From the NCBI GenBank assembly GCA_934486825.1, contig CAKSQF010000033.1:1-7714 (forward strand): a stretch of DNA of 7,714 nt, written 5' to 3'. Position 1 is the first letter of the stretch, and the number at the start of each line of letters is the position of its first letter. A program made the translations under genes and the position numbers. Source of the stretch: an uncultured Eubacteriales bacterium. Its GTDB lineage: Bacteria > Bacillota > Clostridia > Oscillospirales > CAG-272. The notes under the pieces were generated by a model, which had not been told where the DNA came from, made no database searches, and saw only the letters and a list, made by a program, of their open reading frames with translations. Below, piece by piece: positions 1-6,209 of the stretch.

Positions 1-653
1 CCTACCTTAACACCGGTTGTGGGAGCCTTTGCGTCAAATGCGGTCTTGTCAAGAGCCTTGTCGGACTCAACGAACTTGAAGGTAGCCTTCTGTCCTGCGA
101 GCTTCGTTGCCCAGCCGAGCTGTCCGTTGAAATTATCAACAGTGAACTCATCCGCACCCCATGCCTTGACTGCGTTGCCGTTGAGGTATGCCTTAACGGT
201 GAGCTTCTTGTTCTCGTAAGAACCTACGAGAAGAAGAGTGACTTCTTTGCCTACGTAAGCCGAAGCGTCAACCGAAGCCTGGTTCTTTTTGAAGGGGTTG
301 GTATCAGCGCCCCACCAAGGACCGAATCTGAGGGCCTTGTTTGCGGTCTTCTGACCGTCTGCTTTGCCGTCGTAAGGAAGGTATACGCAACCCACGTCGT
401 TGTTGCCGCCGAGGACAAGACCGCAACAGCCGTTGTTGCCATCTTTGCCTGCCTTTTCGGCATAGTTCATTGTGTAGGATACCGCAAAATACTTTTTGGT
501 GATGGTAACCTGATCTGCTTTTACTGCCTCTGCATCCGCCTGATCCTCGGGACAGGAAGCGTCAGCCGTCTTGATCTCGTCTGCCGATATTGCCATCGGA
601 GCAAGAAGCGCGATCATAACAATCGCGAGAATGAGAGAAATTACTCTTTTCAT
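1..653 (-). CDS. Secreted beta-rich protein, possibly lectin/laminin-G-like; C-terminus beyond window
   Basis: An open frame of 217 codons runs from an ATG at 651-653 to the window edge with no stop, so the C-terminus is missing. Residues 1-24 form a clear signal peptide: MKR, a hydrophobic core, then a likely cleavage after ISA (A24|D25). There is no lipobox, so it should be released or wall-associated. After an acidic linker (about 25-48), residues 50-200 alternate short hydrophobic strands with turns, including YFAVSYTMNY, NGCCGLVLGG, LRFGPWW, VTLLLVGSYENKKLTVKAYL and GQLGWATKLAG. This resembles concanavalin-A/laminin-G-type beta-sandwiches, but I recognise no specific family and no catalytic residues. 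AAAGGA at 661-666 lies 7 bases before the start. Alanine codons are mostly GCA/GCT and valine often GTA/GTT, unlike the GCC/GCG-rich lipoprotein gene upstream, which hints at strong expression. The gene is real with high confidence; its function is unknown. Confidence 0.85.
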   Translation of the reverse strand, partial: MKRVISLILAIVMIALLAPMAISADEIKTADASCPEDQADAEAVKADQVTITKKYFAVSYTMNYAEKAGKDGNNGCCGLVLGGNNDVGCVYLPYDGKADGQKTANKALRFGPWWGADTNPFKKNQASVDASAYVGKEVTLLLVGSYENKKLTVKAYLNGNAVKAWGADEFTVDNFNGQLGWATKLAGQKATFKFVESDKALDKTAFDAKAPTTGVKV

Positions 654-715
654 AAGAATTTCCTTTCTTTTTGGTTTTTGTTTCACAGTACTCCCGTACT
701 GCGGTCTGCATCGCC

Positions 716-744
716 ATTATAAAGCAAATGTGAACAAAAATCAA
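716..744 (-). promoter_or_regulatory. Sigma-A-type promoter of the secreted-protein gene
   Basis: On the minus strand TTGATT (739-744, four of six consensus bases) is followed after exactly 17 bases by a perfect TATAAT (716-721). Transcription would start near 709, giving a leader of about 55 bases before the ATG at 653. This gives the gene its own transcription start, separate from the lipoprotein gene upstream. Confidence 0.7.
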
Positions 745-772
745 TAGCAAAAGTCAACTTTCATTACATATG

Positions 773-796
773 ACAAAAAGTCGCATCGCTTTTTGT
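773..796 (-). terminator. Weak candidate terminator after the GxGYxYP lipoprotein gene
   Basis: ACAAAAAG (773-780) and CTTTTTGT (789-796) are perfect inverted repeats around an 8-base loop, about 35 bases past the lipoprotein stop. On the minus transcript the downstream arm is itself a run of U, as in bidirectional AT-rich terminators, but the stem has only two G-C pairs. A second small inverted repeat (CCGCG/CGCGG, roughly 806-826) lies just before it. The site is plausible because the next gene has its own promoter, but the hairpin is weak. Confidence 0.35.
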
Positions 797-829
797 ACAA
801 ATTGTCCCGCGCCCACGATAACGCGGTAA

Positions 830-2920
830 TTACTTCAAAATTCCGTTGATATCGACGTCGGTAAGGATGCAGTTTGCGCCGCCCTCAAAGGTTATTCGGA
901 CATACCGCCCGCTTTGTGACTGTGCAAATGTATGCAGACCGCTCTCTCCCGAGCTGTCGGCTTCGGTAAAATCACTGCCGTTTGCGCTGATTTCAACCTT
1001 CCATCCCTTCGGCAGCTTATCCGAGAAGTAAAGCCTGTAAGAGGACAGCGTCGCCTCTCTGCCGAGATCGATCGTGACCGATGCACCGTCGGTCGAAAGC
1101 GCCCAGCCGTTTTTGTCAGCCGCACTGCCGTCGATTACCTTCGCCGCCGCGTCGCCGTTCACGTCCGCGTTCGCGGTGACCCCGTCAAGTCTGCAAAGAT
1201 TTGCTTCAAGACCGTTTGCGAGAGAATAAAGGGTGAAATACTCGTCGGCACGGACAAATTCGACCTTGCCTTCGCCGTACTGCTTCGAAAGATCGGAGTA
1301 CAGGCGGTTTATCCCCGAAACCGAGATCGGACTCCAGACCGATATCTGACAGGAGATGAAGAGAGGCTTGTCGCCCTTCCATCTGCCGATTGCGGTATTT
1401 ACATTGTTCAGAAGCGCATTGTAATCGCTCTCGTAACAGGGTGTGAGCTGTGAAACATACTTACCGCCGGTCACGCTGTCGATGCTGACTTTGCTCTGAC
1501 CCCACTGCTGAACGGTAAGCCCGTAGAGACAGGGGGCATTTTTCACGTATATTTCACGTTCTTTGGCGGAAAGATTATCCCATATCGTCACCACGCGCAG
1601 CCCCGATCTTTCGAGATAACGCTCGGTAAGGCTGACATATTTGCCGAAAAGCTCCTCGTTCTTCATGAAATCGCGGGCGGGAGCGCCGTTTTCCTCAAGG
1701 GTGTTGATCGGCATGGTGTAGCCCATTCCGGACGGTCCGCAGACAAAATAGTCGTTTTCGGTCGCCGAATTGTAATAATAATTGAGCATCTGCGGCGCAA
1801 GATCGACAAGCGCCGGACTTATCGTCCAGTTGATCGGAACTTTGCCGCGCGCGCCCTTGTTTGCGTCCCATATCTTGCGCATCGCGCGTTCGACATACTG
1901 GGTGTTGTCGCCGTCGCTGACGTATACCGCGACATATATCTTGTTTTCGACTGTCGATGACACCGGCTTGTAGGTCGGAAATTCGATGTCTGCATCAAGT
2001 CCCGCCCAGACGGTCGCATTGCAGAAGAGGTCGGCGGGGATTGTGGATATTCCCATCGACGACGCTGTCGTTATTCCGCTTCTTTCGGTAGAATAGAAGC
2101 CGACGCACGCCGACTTTCCCGCCTCCATATCGCCGAGAAACTTCTTGAAAAGGTTCTGCTGCTGTCTGTTCACGCAGTCAAGCCATACGACCGCAGAGCC
2201 GGTCGCGGCGGCGAGATCGCGCATGTGATAGCCGTCGCCCGGACGCTCGGAGAAGAGCAGGCGGTGCGAGCAGTCCTTCCAGTAATTATTGTACATATAT
2301 GTGTATATGTCAAGCGGAGTTTTCATGTCAAGCGAGGTTATGTCCGCGACAACCTCGGGCGCGACTCCGTTATTTCCGAGCGTTTCGTAAAGCTCGGGAG
2401 TCACCGGGAGCGCGTTTCTGATATTGGCAATCGTACAGGCAAGATTTACATAATGCTCCGACTTTCCCTTTGAATAAAGAACGACACCCGAATACTCGGA
2501 CGCGTATTTTTCGCAGAGGGTGTACTTCTTTTTGCCGGCGCACGCGCGGTATCTGACCCCGAATGTCCTTGCCCATGTCTCGCCGCCCTCGTCCGCGCCC
2601 TCGTCGATGAGCAGTATGCGGGTCGCCGATCTGTTCACGATACCCTGAAGGGTGCTGAACATGATCTGCTCCTCAAATGTCATATCGGACGAACGCAGTG
2701 CGTCCATGGTTCCCTCGGGCGGATCGAATTTCGGTATGATGCGGTCGTCGCTCCATTTCATGCCCTTTACCTCCGGAACATCGGGAATATCCGGCGCTGC
2801 GGTTGTCAGCGAGCCGGTTGTCTGACTGTCCGTAGTTGTCGCCGTGTTCCCTCCGGCGCACGAAAACAGAGTCATTGTACAGAGAAGAAGTGCGGTAATG
2901 CGGGTGGCTGTCTTTTTCAT
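830..2920 (-). CDS. GxGYxYP-domain putative glycoside hydrolase lipoprotein with C-terminal F5/8C-like domain
   Basis: This 696-residue protein starts with a lipoprotein signal: MKK, a hydrophobic stretch, then lipobox LFSC with the lipidated cysteine at 21, followed by a Thr/Ser-rich tether (about 25-42). It should be anchored on the outer face of the membrane. The region near residues 85-105 (MFSTLQGIVNRSATRIL) fits the N-terminal part of GxGYxYP proteins. The family signature is seen as GPSGMGYTMP at 395-404, with a conserved-looking YVSDGDNTQY at 333-342. The family is described as a putative glycoside hydrolase; the substrate is unknown. Residues about 575-695 (KVIDGSAADKNGW, VTIDLGREATLSSYRLYFSD, GRYVRITFEGG) look like an F5/8 type C (discoidin, CBM32-like) sugar-binding module. 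AAAGGA at 2929-2934, 8 bases upstream, fixes the start. It follows the ThuA-like gene after 27 bases and is probably co-transcribed from the promoter at 3693-3721. Confidence 0.9.
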   Translation of the reverse strand: MKKTATRITALLLCTMTLFSCAGGNTATTTDSQTTGSLTTAAPDIPDVPEVKGMKWSDDRIIPKFDPPEGTMDALRSSDMTFEEQIMFSTLQGIVNRSATRILLIDEGADEGGETWARTFGVRYRACAGKKKYTLCEKYASEYSGVVLYSKGKSEHYVNLACTIANIRNALPVTPELYETLGNNGVAPEVVADITSLDMKTPLDIYTYMYNNYWKDCSHRLLFSERPGDGYHMRDLAAATGSAVVWLDCVNRQQQNLFKKFLGDMEAGKSACVGFYSTERSGITTASSMGISTIPADLFCNATVWAGLDADIEFPTYKPVSSTVENKIYVAVYVSDGDNTQYVERAMRKIWDANKGARGKVPINWTISPALVDLAPQMLNYYYNSATENDYFVCGPSGMGYTMPINTLEENGAPARDFMKNEELFGKYVSLTERYLERSGLRVVTIWDNLSAKEREIYVKNAPCLYGLTVQQWGQSKVSIDSVTGGKYVSQLTPCYESDYNALLNNVNTAIGRWKGDKPLFISCQISVWSPISVSGINRLYSDLSKQYGEGKVEFVRADEYFTLYSLANGLEANLCRLDGVTANADVNGDAAAKVIDGSAADKNGWALSTDGASVTIDLGREATLSSYRLYFSDKLPKGWKVEISANGSDFTEADSSGESGLHTFAQSQSGRYVRITFEGGANCILTDVDINGILK

Positions 2921-2947
2921 TGCGGTCTTCCTTTCTCTGTTCCTGTT

Positions 2948-3661
2948 TTACGAGCCGATCTTTTTGACGTGCGGGCAGACAAGCTCGTTTACGCGCAGAT
3001 CGGGCGCAGCCCAGTAAACCGCGTTGCGTATTACCGTCTGTACGTCGCTGTTGTAATATGTGGGGAAGGATTCGTGACCCGGCTGGAAGTAGAAGATCTT
3101 GCCGTTTCCGCGCCTGTATGTCGCGCCGCTGCGGAAGACCTCGCCACCCTCGTACCAGCCGATGAAAAGCAGATGCTCGGGTTCGGGAATACCGAAAGGC
3201 TCGGCGTACATTTCTTCATGCTCAAGCTCTATGTAACGTCCGATTCCGCGGCAGATCGGATGCGACGGATCGCATACCCAGAGGCGCTCCATGTCGCCGT
3301 CTTCTCTCCAGTTTACGTTGCAGGTGGTTCCCATGAGCAGTTTGAACGGCTTGGAATGATGTCCGGAGTGGAGTACGATAAGACCCATTCCCATAAGGAC
3401 GTTGTCGCGCACTCTTGCGGCGACCTCGTCGGGAACGAGATTATGCGCAAGATGTCCCCACCAGATAAGCACGTCGGTGTCGCGCAGAACATCGTCTGTC
3501 AGCCCGCACTCGGGATCGTCAAGGGTAACGGTGCGGACGGTTATGTCGTCCGAGCCGAGAAAATCGGCTATCGCGCGGTGAATACCGTTCGGGTAGATCG
3601 CCTTTACAGCCTCGTCCTTTTTTTCATGCACAAATTCGTTGTAAACAGTAACTTTAATCAT
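2948..3661 (-). CDS. ThuA-like (trehalose utilisation family) protein
   Basis: This 237-residue protein has no signal peptide or membrane segment and is probably cytoplasmic. It matches the ThuA-like family, which has a class I glutamine-amidotransferase-like fold. Visible family features are an N-terminal beta strand leading to NEFVHEK (8-14), LIWWGH (65-70), IVLHSGHHSKPF (95-106), HPICRGI (134-140), EHEEMY (147-152), and the C-terminal FYFQPGHESFP (190-200) followed by YWA. ThuA was named for trehalose catabolism in rhizobia, and members recur in sugar-degradation operons, but the reaction here cannot be read from sequence. Nothing nearby points to trehalose itself. AAAGGA at 3672-3677 lies 10 bases before the ATG at 3659-3661. 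It is the first gene of a two-gene unit with the GxGYxYP lipoprotein, separated by 27 bases that include the next ribosome binding site. Full length for the family. Confidence 0.9.
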   Translation of the reverse strand: MIKVTVYNEFVHEKKDEAVKAIYPNGIHRAIADFLGSDDITVRTVTLDDPECGLTDDVLRDTDVLIWWGHLAHNLVPDEVAARVRDNVLMGMGLIVLHSGHHSKPFKLLMGTTCNVNWREDGDMERLWVCDPSHPICRGIGRYIELEHEEMYAEPFGIPEPEHLLFIGWYEGGEVFRSGATYRRGNGKIFYFQPGHESFPTYYNSDVQTVIRNAVYWAAPDLRVNELVCPHVKKIGS

Positions 3662-3692
3662 ATCGGAAGATTCCTTTCGTGTTTATGTATGT

Positions 3693-3721
3693 ATTATAGC
3701 ATCGGCTCCGGCGGATGTCAA
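3693..3721 (-). promoter_or_regulatory. Perfect consensus sigma-A promoter of the thuA-like/GxGYxYP unit
   Basis: On the minus strand TTGACA (3716-3721) and TATAAT (3693-3698) are separated by exactly 17 bases, matching the vegetative consensus in all 12 positions. The predicted start near 3686 gives a leader of about 25 bases containing only the ribosome binding site. No obvious operator palindrome overlaps it, so the unit looks constitutively strong unless controlled by a factor whose site I cannot see. Confidence 0.9.
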
Positions 3722-3763
3722 TCGTTTTTGTGAATTTTAACCGATGTACTCCCTTGCGAACAT

Positions 3764-3802
3764 AAAAAATCCCCCGATACAGCTTTGCTGTGTCGGGGGA
3801 TT
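3764..3802 (-). terminator. Strong intrinsic terminator of the rpmH-jag gene cluster
   Basis: The arms at 3768-3783 and 3787-3802 form a 16-pair stem (core CCCCCGA/TCGGGGG, one G-U wobble) with a 3-base loop. On the minus transcript it is followed by a U run (A run at 3764-3769 on the + strand). It lies just past the jag stop codon and before the thuA-like promoter, so it separates the conserved cluster from the accessory genes. Confidence 0.93.
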
Positions 3803-3817
3803 GCGGGCGACAGGGAA

Positions 3818-4486
3818 TTATTCCTCGTCCGCGCCCTCTTCTTCGTCATCGTAAAGATCTTCGGATATGACCACACGGCGGGTGTTTTCCGCACCGATGC
3901 TGTGGGTCTTTACACACTCTATCGTCTGAATCTCGCTGTGGATGATTCTTCTCTCGTAAGCGGGCATCGGTTCAAGTGTGACCGATCTGTGTGTGCGCAG
4001 AACTCTTGCCGCCATGCGTCTTGCAAGCGAGCGCAGAGTGTCCTCTCTCTTTGTGCGGTAGCCCTCAACGTCAAGGCTGATACGGGTGTACTCGCGGTCG
4101 TCATCCTCGCCCTCCTTCTTGTTTGCGGCAAGGTTTACAAGATACTGGAGCTGATCCAGCGTCTCGCCGTGATGACCGATGAGTATGCTCGCACCGTCTC
4201 CGTTTACCGAAATCCTCTTTCCGGCGTCGGTGTCGCCGACGGTTATGTCGGCATCTATACCCATGTTTGTGACCAGCGTCCTGATAAAAGCGACCGCAAG
4301 ATCAACGGGGGTCTGCTCATAGATTGCCCTGATCTTTGCCGGAGCTTCGCCGAATCCGAGAAATCCTTTCTTCGGCTCGGCAAGAATTTCTATCTGAAGT
4401 CTGTCAGCCGGCACGTTGAAATACTGCTCGGCAGCGGCGGTCGCCGCCGCGACCGTTCTGCCGGTCGTGATAGTTTCCTGTTTCAT
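3818..4486 (-). CDS. jag: Jag/KhpB (SpoIIIJ-associated) RNA-binding protein
   Basis: The 222-residue protein has all three parts of the Jag/KhpB family. A Jag-N domain (about 1-52) carries the signature KKGFLGFG at 39-46. A KH domain (about 75-150) has its GxxG loop as GHHG at 104-107, within ASILIGHHGETLDQLQYLVN. An R3H domain (about 155-215) has the R-x3-H motif at R179 and H183. The tail (YDDEEEGADEE) is strongly acidic. KhpB binds RNA, usually as a partner of KhpA, and in several Gram-positive bacteria affects cell division and elongation; it is typically encoded right after yidC, as here. The frame stays open upstream to 4813, but only because it runs through the yidC tail repeats. The family N-terminus fits the ATG at 4484-4486. 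It starts 31 bases after yidC and is the last gene before the terminator. Confidence 0.95.
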   Translation of the reverse strand: MKQETITTGRTVAAATAAAEQYFNVPADRLQIEILAEPKKGFLGFGEAPAKIRAIYEQTPVDLAVAFIRTLVTNMGIDADITVGDTDAGKRISVNGDGASILIGHHGETLDQLQYLVNLAANKKEGEDDDREYTRISLDVEGYRTKREDTLRSLARRMAARVLRTHRSVTLEPMPAYERRIIHSEIQTIECVKTHSIGAENTRRVVISEDLYDDEEEGADEE

Positions 4487-4500
4487 AATATGTCTTGTTT

Positions 4501-4505
4501 CTCCT
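4501..4505 (-). promoter_or_regulatory. Ribosome binding site of jag with long spacing
   Basis: AGGAG on the minus strand lies 14 bases before the jag ATG, longer than the 6 to 11 bases seen at the other genes here. No alternative ATG, GTG or TTG in frame sits closer to it. The spacing may lower jag initiation relative to yidC, or jag may depend on ribosomes arriving from yidC. Confidence 0.5.
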
Positions 4506-4517
4506 GATCTGTAATTA

Positions 4518-5819
4518 TCAATTATCTTTTTTTTCGGTCTTTTCGCCGTCGGTGTCCGGGATTTCCTCTTTTTCGGGAGCCTTTTCGCCGTCGGTGTCCG
4601 GGATTTCCTCTTTTTCGAAAGCCCTTTCGCCGTCGGTGTCCGGGATTTCCTCTTTTTCGAAAGCCTTTTCGCCGTCGTCTCCGGTCTCCTCTGCCTTGCC
4701 TTTTCTCGGAGGCTTGTCCTCCTTGAGCTTCGGAGCCTCGTCAGCGAAAGCCGCTTTTCCGGAGTCGCTCTCCCTGCTGTCGAGCGGGAGTACCGGAAGC
4801 TCGGCGTCGTCATCGTCGATGTGGTGGAGCGATCTGTACTTCTTGCCGGGGACTACGCGGGGATCGTTTTCGATCGTTCTGCTGCCCGCCTTGCCCTTGT
4901 ATTCGCGCTCGGCTCTCTTGTAATCCTCTTCGGTGAACTTGGGCGCCGGGAACATCGCGCGCAGAATGAACTGCTGAACGATTCCGAGCAGGTTGTTGAA
5001 TATCCAGTAAACACCGAGCAGTGAGGGGAACATGAACGAGAAATATGTTGACATTGCCGGCATCGCAAGGTCCATTATCCAGTTGGAACAGCCGTTGTTC
5101 ATCGAAGGATCGACCGGCTGATAGGACAGCTTGCGCATGAGCCTCGACGAGAGGAATATCGACGCAAAGGTGATTATCGGTATCAGCAGATACCAGTTCC
5201 ATGCGATCGTCGGTGTGACCGAAAGGTCGAAATTAAGTCCGAAAAGCGAGAAATCGGGCAGTTTTTCGGGAGTGAGCGAGCTGAATGCTCCGACATCGAC
5301 GTCTCCCGCAAGCTCGGAGACCTTCGCCTGCATGTCCGAAAAGTGATCGCGGACGGTCGTCATCAGCCGCAGACTGTCGTTGCCCCAGTCGTATCCGAGC
5401 GCGGTCGCAGCCTTGCCGACAACATCAAGCGCCGCCTTCGGCACTCCGCAGATGTAGCGGAGCGGATTTCTGATGATGTTGTAAAGCGCTATAATTATAG
5501 GAAACTGCAAAAGCAGCGGCAGGCATCCGCCGAACGGGCTGTAACCCTCCGACTGATAAAGTTCCATGACCTCCTGCTGACACTTCTGCTGGGTAACCTT
5601 GTCGTCTCTGCCCTTGTATTTGTTTCTGATTGCCATTTCCTTCGGGCGGAGCGACGCCTGCTTGACCTGCGACTTCTGCTGCTTTATCGAGAAGGGGAAG
5701 AGCAGTATCTTGAAAAGTACCGCGAAAAGCAGAATCGCAAGCAGGTAGTTGCCGGTAAACGAGTTGAAAAAGCTCAGCACCTTACCGAGCAGACCGAGTA
5801 TCCAGTCTAATATGTTCAT
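4518..5819 (-). CDS. yidC: Membrane protein insertase YidC/Oxa1, short Gram-positive type with repetitive acidic tail
   Basis: This 433-residue protein belongs to the Oxa1/Alb3/YidC insertases, which place proteins in the membrane alone or with SecYEG. An amphipathic start (1-20) is followed by membrane segments at about 25-43, 98-117, 207-224 and 247-288. The cytoplasmic hairpin (47-96) ends in the family motif SPFGGCLPLLLQFPI (94-108), and the last membrane region shows FPSLLGVYWIFNNLLGIVQQ (264-283). There is no lipobox and no large periplasmic domain. Lysine 37 (VLFKILLFPF) stands where characterised members have the groove arginine. An unusually long outside loop (about 122-205) joins the second and third segments. 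The tail from about 295 is charged and cytoplasmic and ends in three copies of a 14-residue unit (383-424, consensus GEKAFEKEEIPDTD). AAAGGA at 5831-5836 lies 11 bases before the start. Confidence 0.95.
   Translation of the reverse strand: MNILDWILGLLGKVLSFFNSFTGNYLLAILLFAVLFKILLFPFSIKQQKSQVKQASLRPKEMAIRNKYKGRDDKVTQQKCQQEVMELYQSEGYSPFGGCLPLLLQFPIIIALYNIIRNPLRYICGVPKAALDVVGKAATALGYDWGNDSLRLMTTVRDHFSDMQAKVSELAGDVDVGAFSSLTPEKLPDFSLFGLNFDLSVTPTIAWNWYLLIPIITFASIFLSSRLMRKLSYQPVDPSMNNGCSNWIMDLAMPAMSTYFSFMFPSLLGVYWIFNNLLGIVQQFILRAMFPAPKFTEEDYKRAEREYKGKAGSRTIENDPRVVPGKKYRSLHHIDDDDAELPVLPLDSRESDSGKAAFADEAPKLKEDKPPRKGKAEETGDDGEKAFEKEEIPDTDGERAFEKEEIPDTDGEKAPEKEEIPDTDGEKTEKKDN
4544..4669 (-). repeat. Three tandem 42-bp units inside the yidC tail
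   Basis: Units at 4544-4585, 4586-4627 and 4628-4669 are nearly identical: units 2 and 3 differ at one base and unit 1 differs from unit 3 at two. A fourth copy begins at 4670 (CGCCGTC) and then diverges. Because 42 is a multiple of three, each unit adds 14 residues to YidC without changing frame. The near identity points to recent expansion by slippage or unequal recombination. Confidence 0.95.
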
Positions 5820-5863
5820 TTGGCTGTAAATCCTTTCTTAAAGGTCTTCTTTGGTCTTTTCCG

Positions 5864-5888
5864 AAGCCTTGCAGAAGCGACAAGGCTT
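5864..5888 (-). other. Hairpin immediately after the yidD stop codon
   Basis: AAGCCTTG (5864-5871) and CAAGGCTT (5881-5888) are perfect inverted repeats with a 9-base loop, directly abutting the yidD stop in the 69-base gap before yidC. No U run follows on the minus transcript, so it does not look like a standard terminator. An mRNA processing or stability element is a reasonable guess. Confidence 0.45.
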
Positions 5889-6209
5889 TCATTCCGTGAC
5901 ATTATCCGTACCGCCGTCCGACTTTCTCTTTTCGGCACGCCTTTTCTCCCGCTCGGCAATCCTTTTGCGTCTCCGATGATTTATCGGAACCGGGTCGTAG
6001 CCGAATCCGCCGAACGGATTGCAGCGCAGAATCCGCCATATCGCAAGCGCACTGCCGCGTATCGCTCCCCATTCGGCAAGCGCCTCAAGCGCATAGCGCG
6101 AACAGGTCGGGGTAAATCTGCAGCTCGGCGTCCTTTTGAGCGGAGAAATGACCGCGCGGTAAAAGCGTATGGGAAGCGAGAGCAGAAACGCAAGCGGATT
6201 CATTTTCAT
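5889..6209 (-). CDS. yidD: Membrane protein insertion efficiency factor YidD
   Basis: This 106-residue protein has the full YidD signature: an N-terminal amphipathic or membrane-associated helix (about 4-24, RFYRAVISPL at the end), then PSCRFTPTCSRYALEAL (28-44) with cysteines 30 and 36, and RCNPFGGFGYDPVP (62-75) with cysteine 63. YidD sits on the inner face of the membrane and assists YidC-dependent insertion. After residue 76 the tail is highly basic and then hydrophilic, a common variable region. The ATG at 6207-6209 overlaps the rnpA stop as ATGA, indicating translational coupling and supporting this start over a second ATG two codons later. A weak GGGA lies about 7 bases upstream. It is followed by a hairpin and then yidC, its functional partner. 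Confidence 0.95.
   Translation of the reverse strand: MKMNPLAFLLSLPIRFYRAVISPLKRTPSCRFTPTCSRYALEALAEWGAIRGSALAIWRILRCNPFGGFGYDPVPINHRRRKRIAEREKRRAEKRKSDGGTDNVTE

Noticed and set aside
932..1453. Long + strand open frame of 173 codons
   Set aside because: It lies antisense to the GxGYxYP lipoprotein gene, has no ribosome binding site and gives no recognisable protein; the minus frame carries clear family motifs.
2969..3733. Long + strand open frame of 254 codons
   Set aside because: It is the mirror of the ThuA-like gene, whose motifs, ribosome binding site and promoter are all on the minus strand.
3785..4507. Long + strand open frame of 240 codons
   Set aside because: It is antisense to jag and spans the terminator; the Jag-N, KH and R3H motifs on the minus strand decide the coding frame.
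4487..4813. N-terminal extension of the jag frame, rich in Lys/Arg/Ser repeats
   Set aside because: It is the yidC tail repeat read in another frame; a 42-base unit stays open in several frames. The family N-terminus fits the ATG at 4486.
4495..4923. + strand open frame with a Ser/Phe-rich repeat (SPSVSGISSFSKAF)
   Set aside because: It is only the complement of the 42-bp units in the yidC tail, with no start signals of its own.
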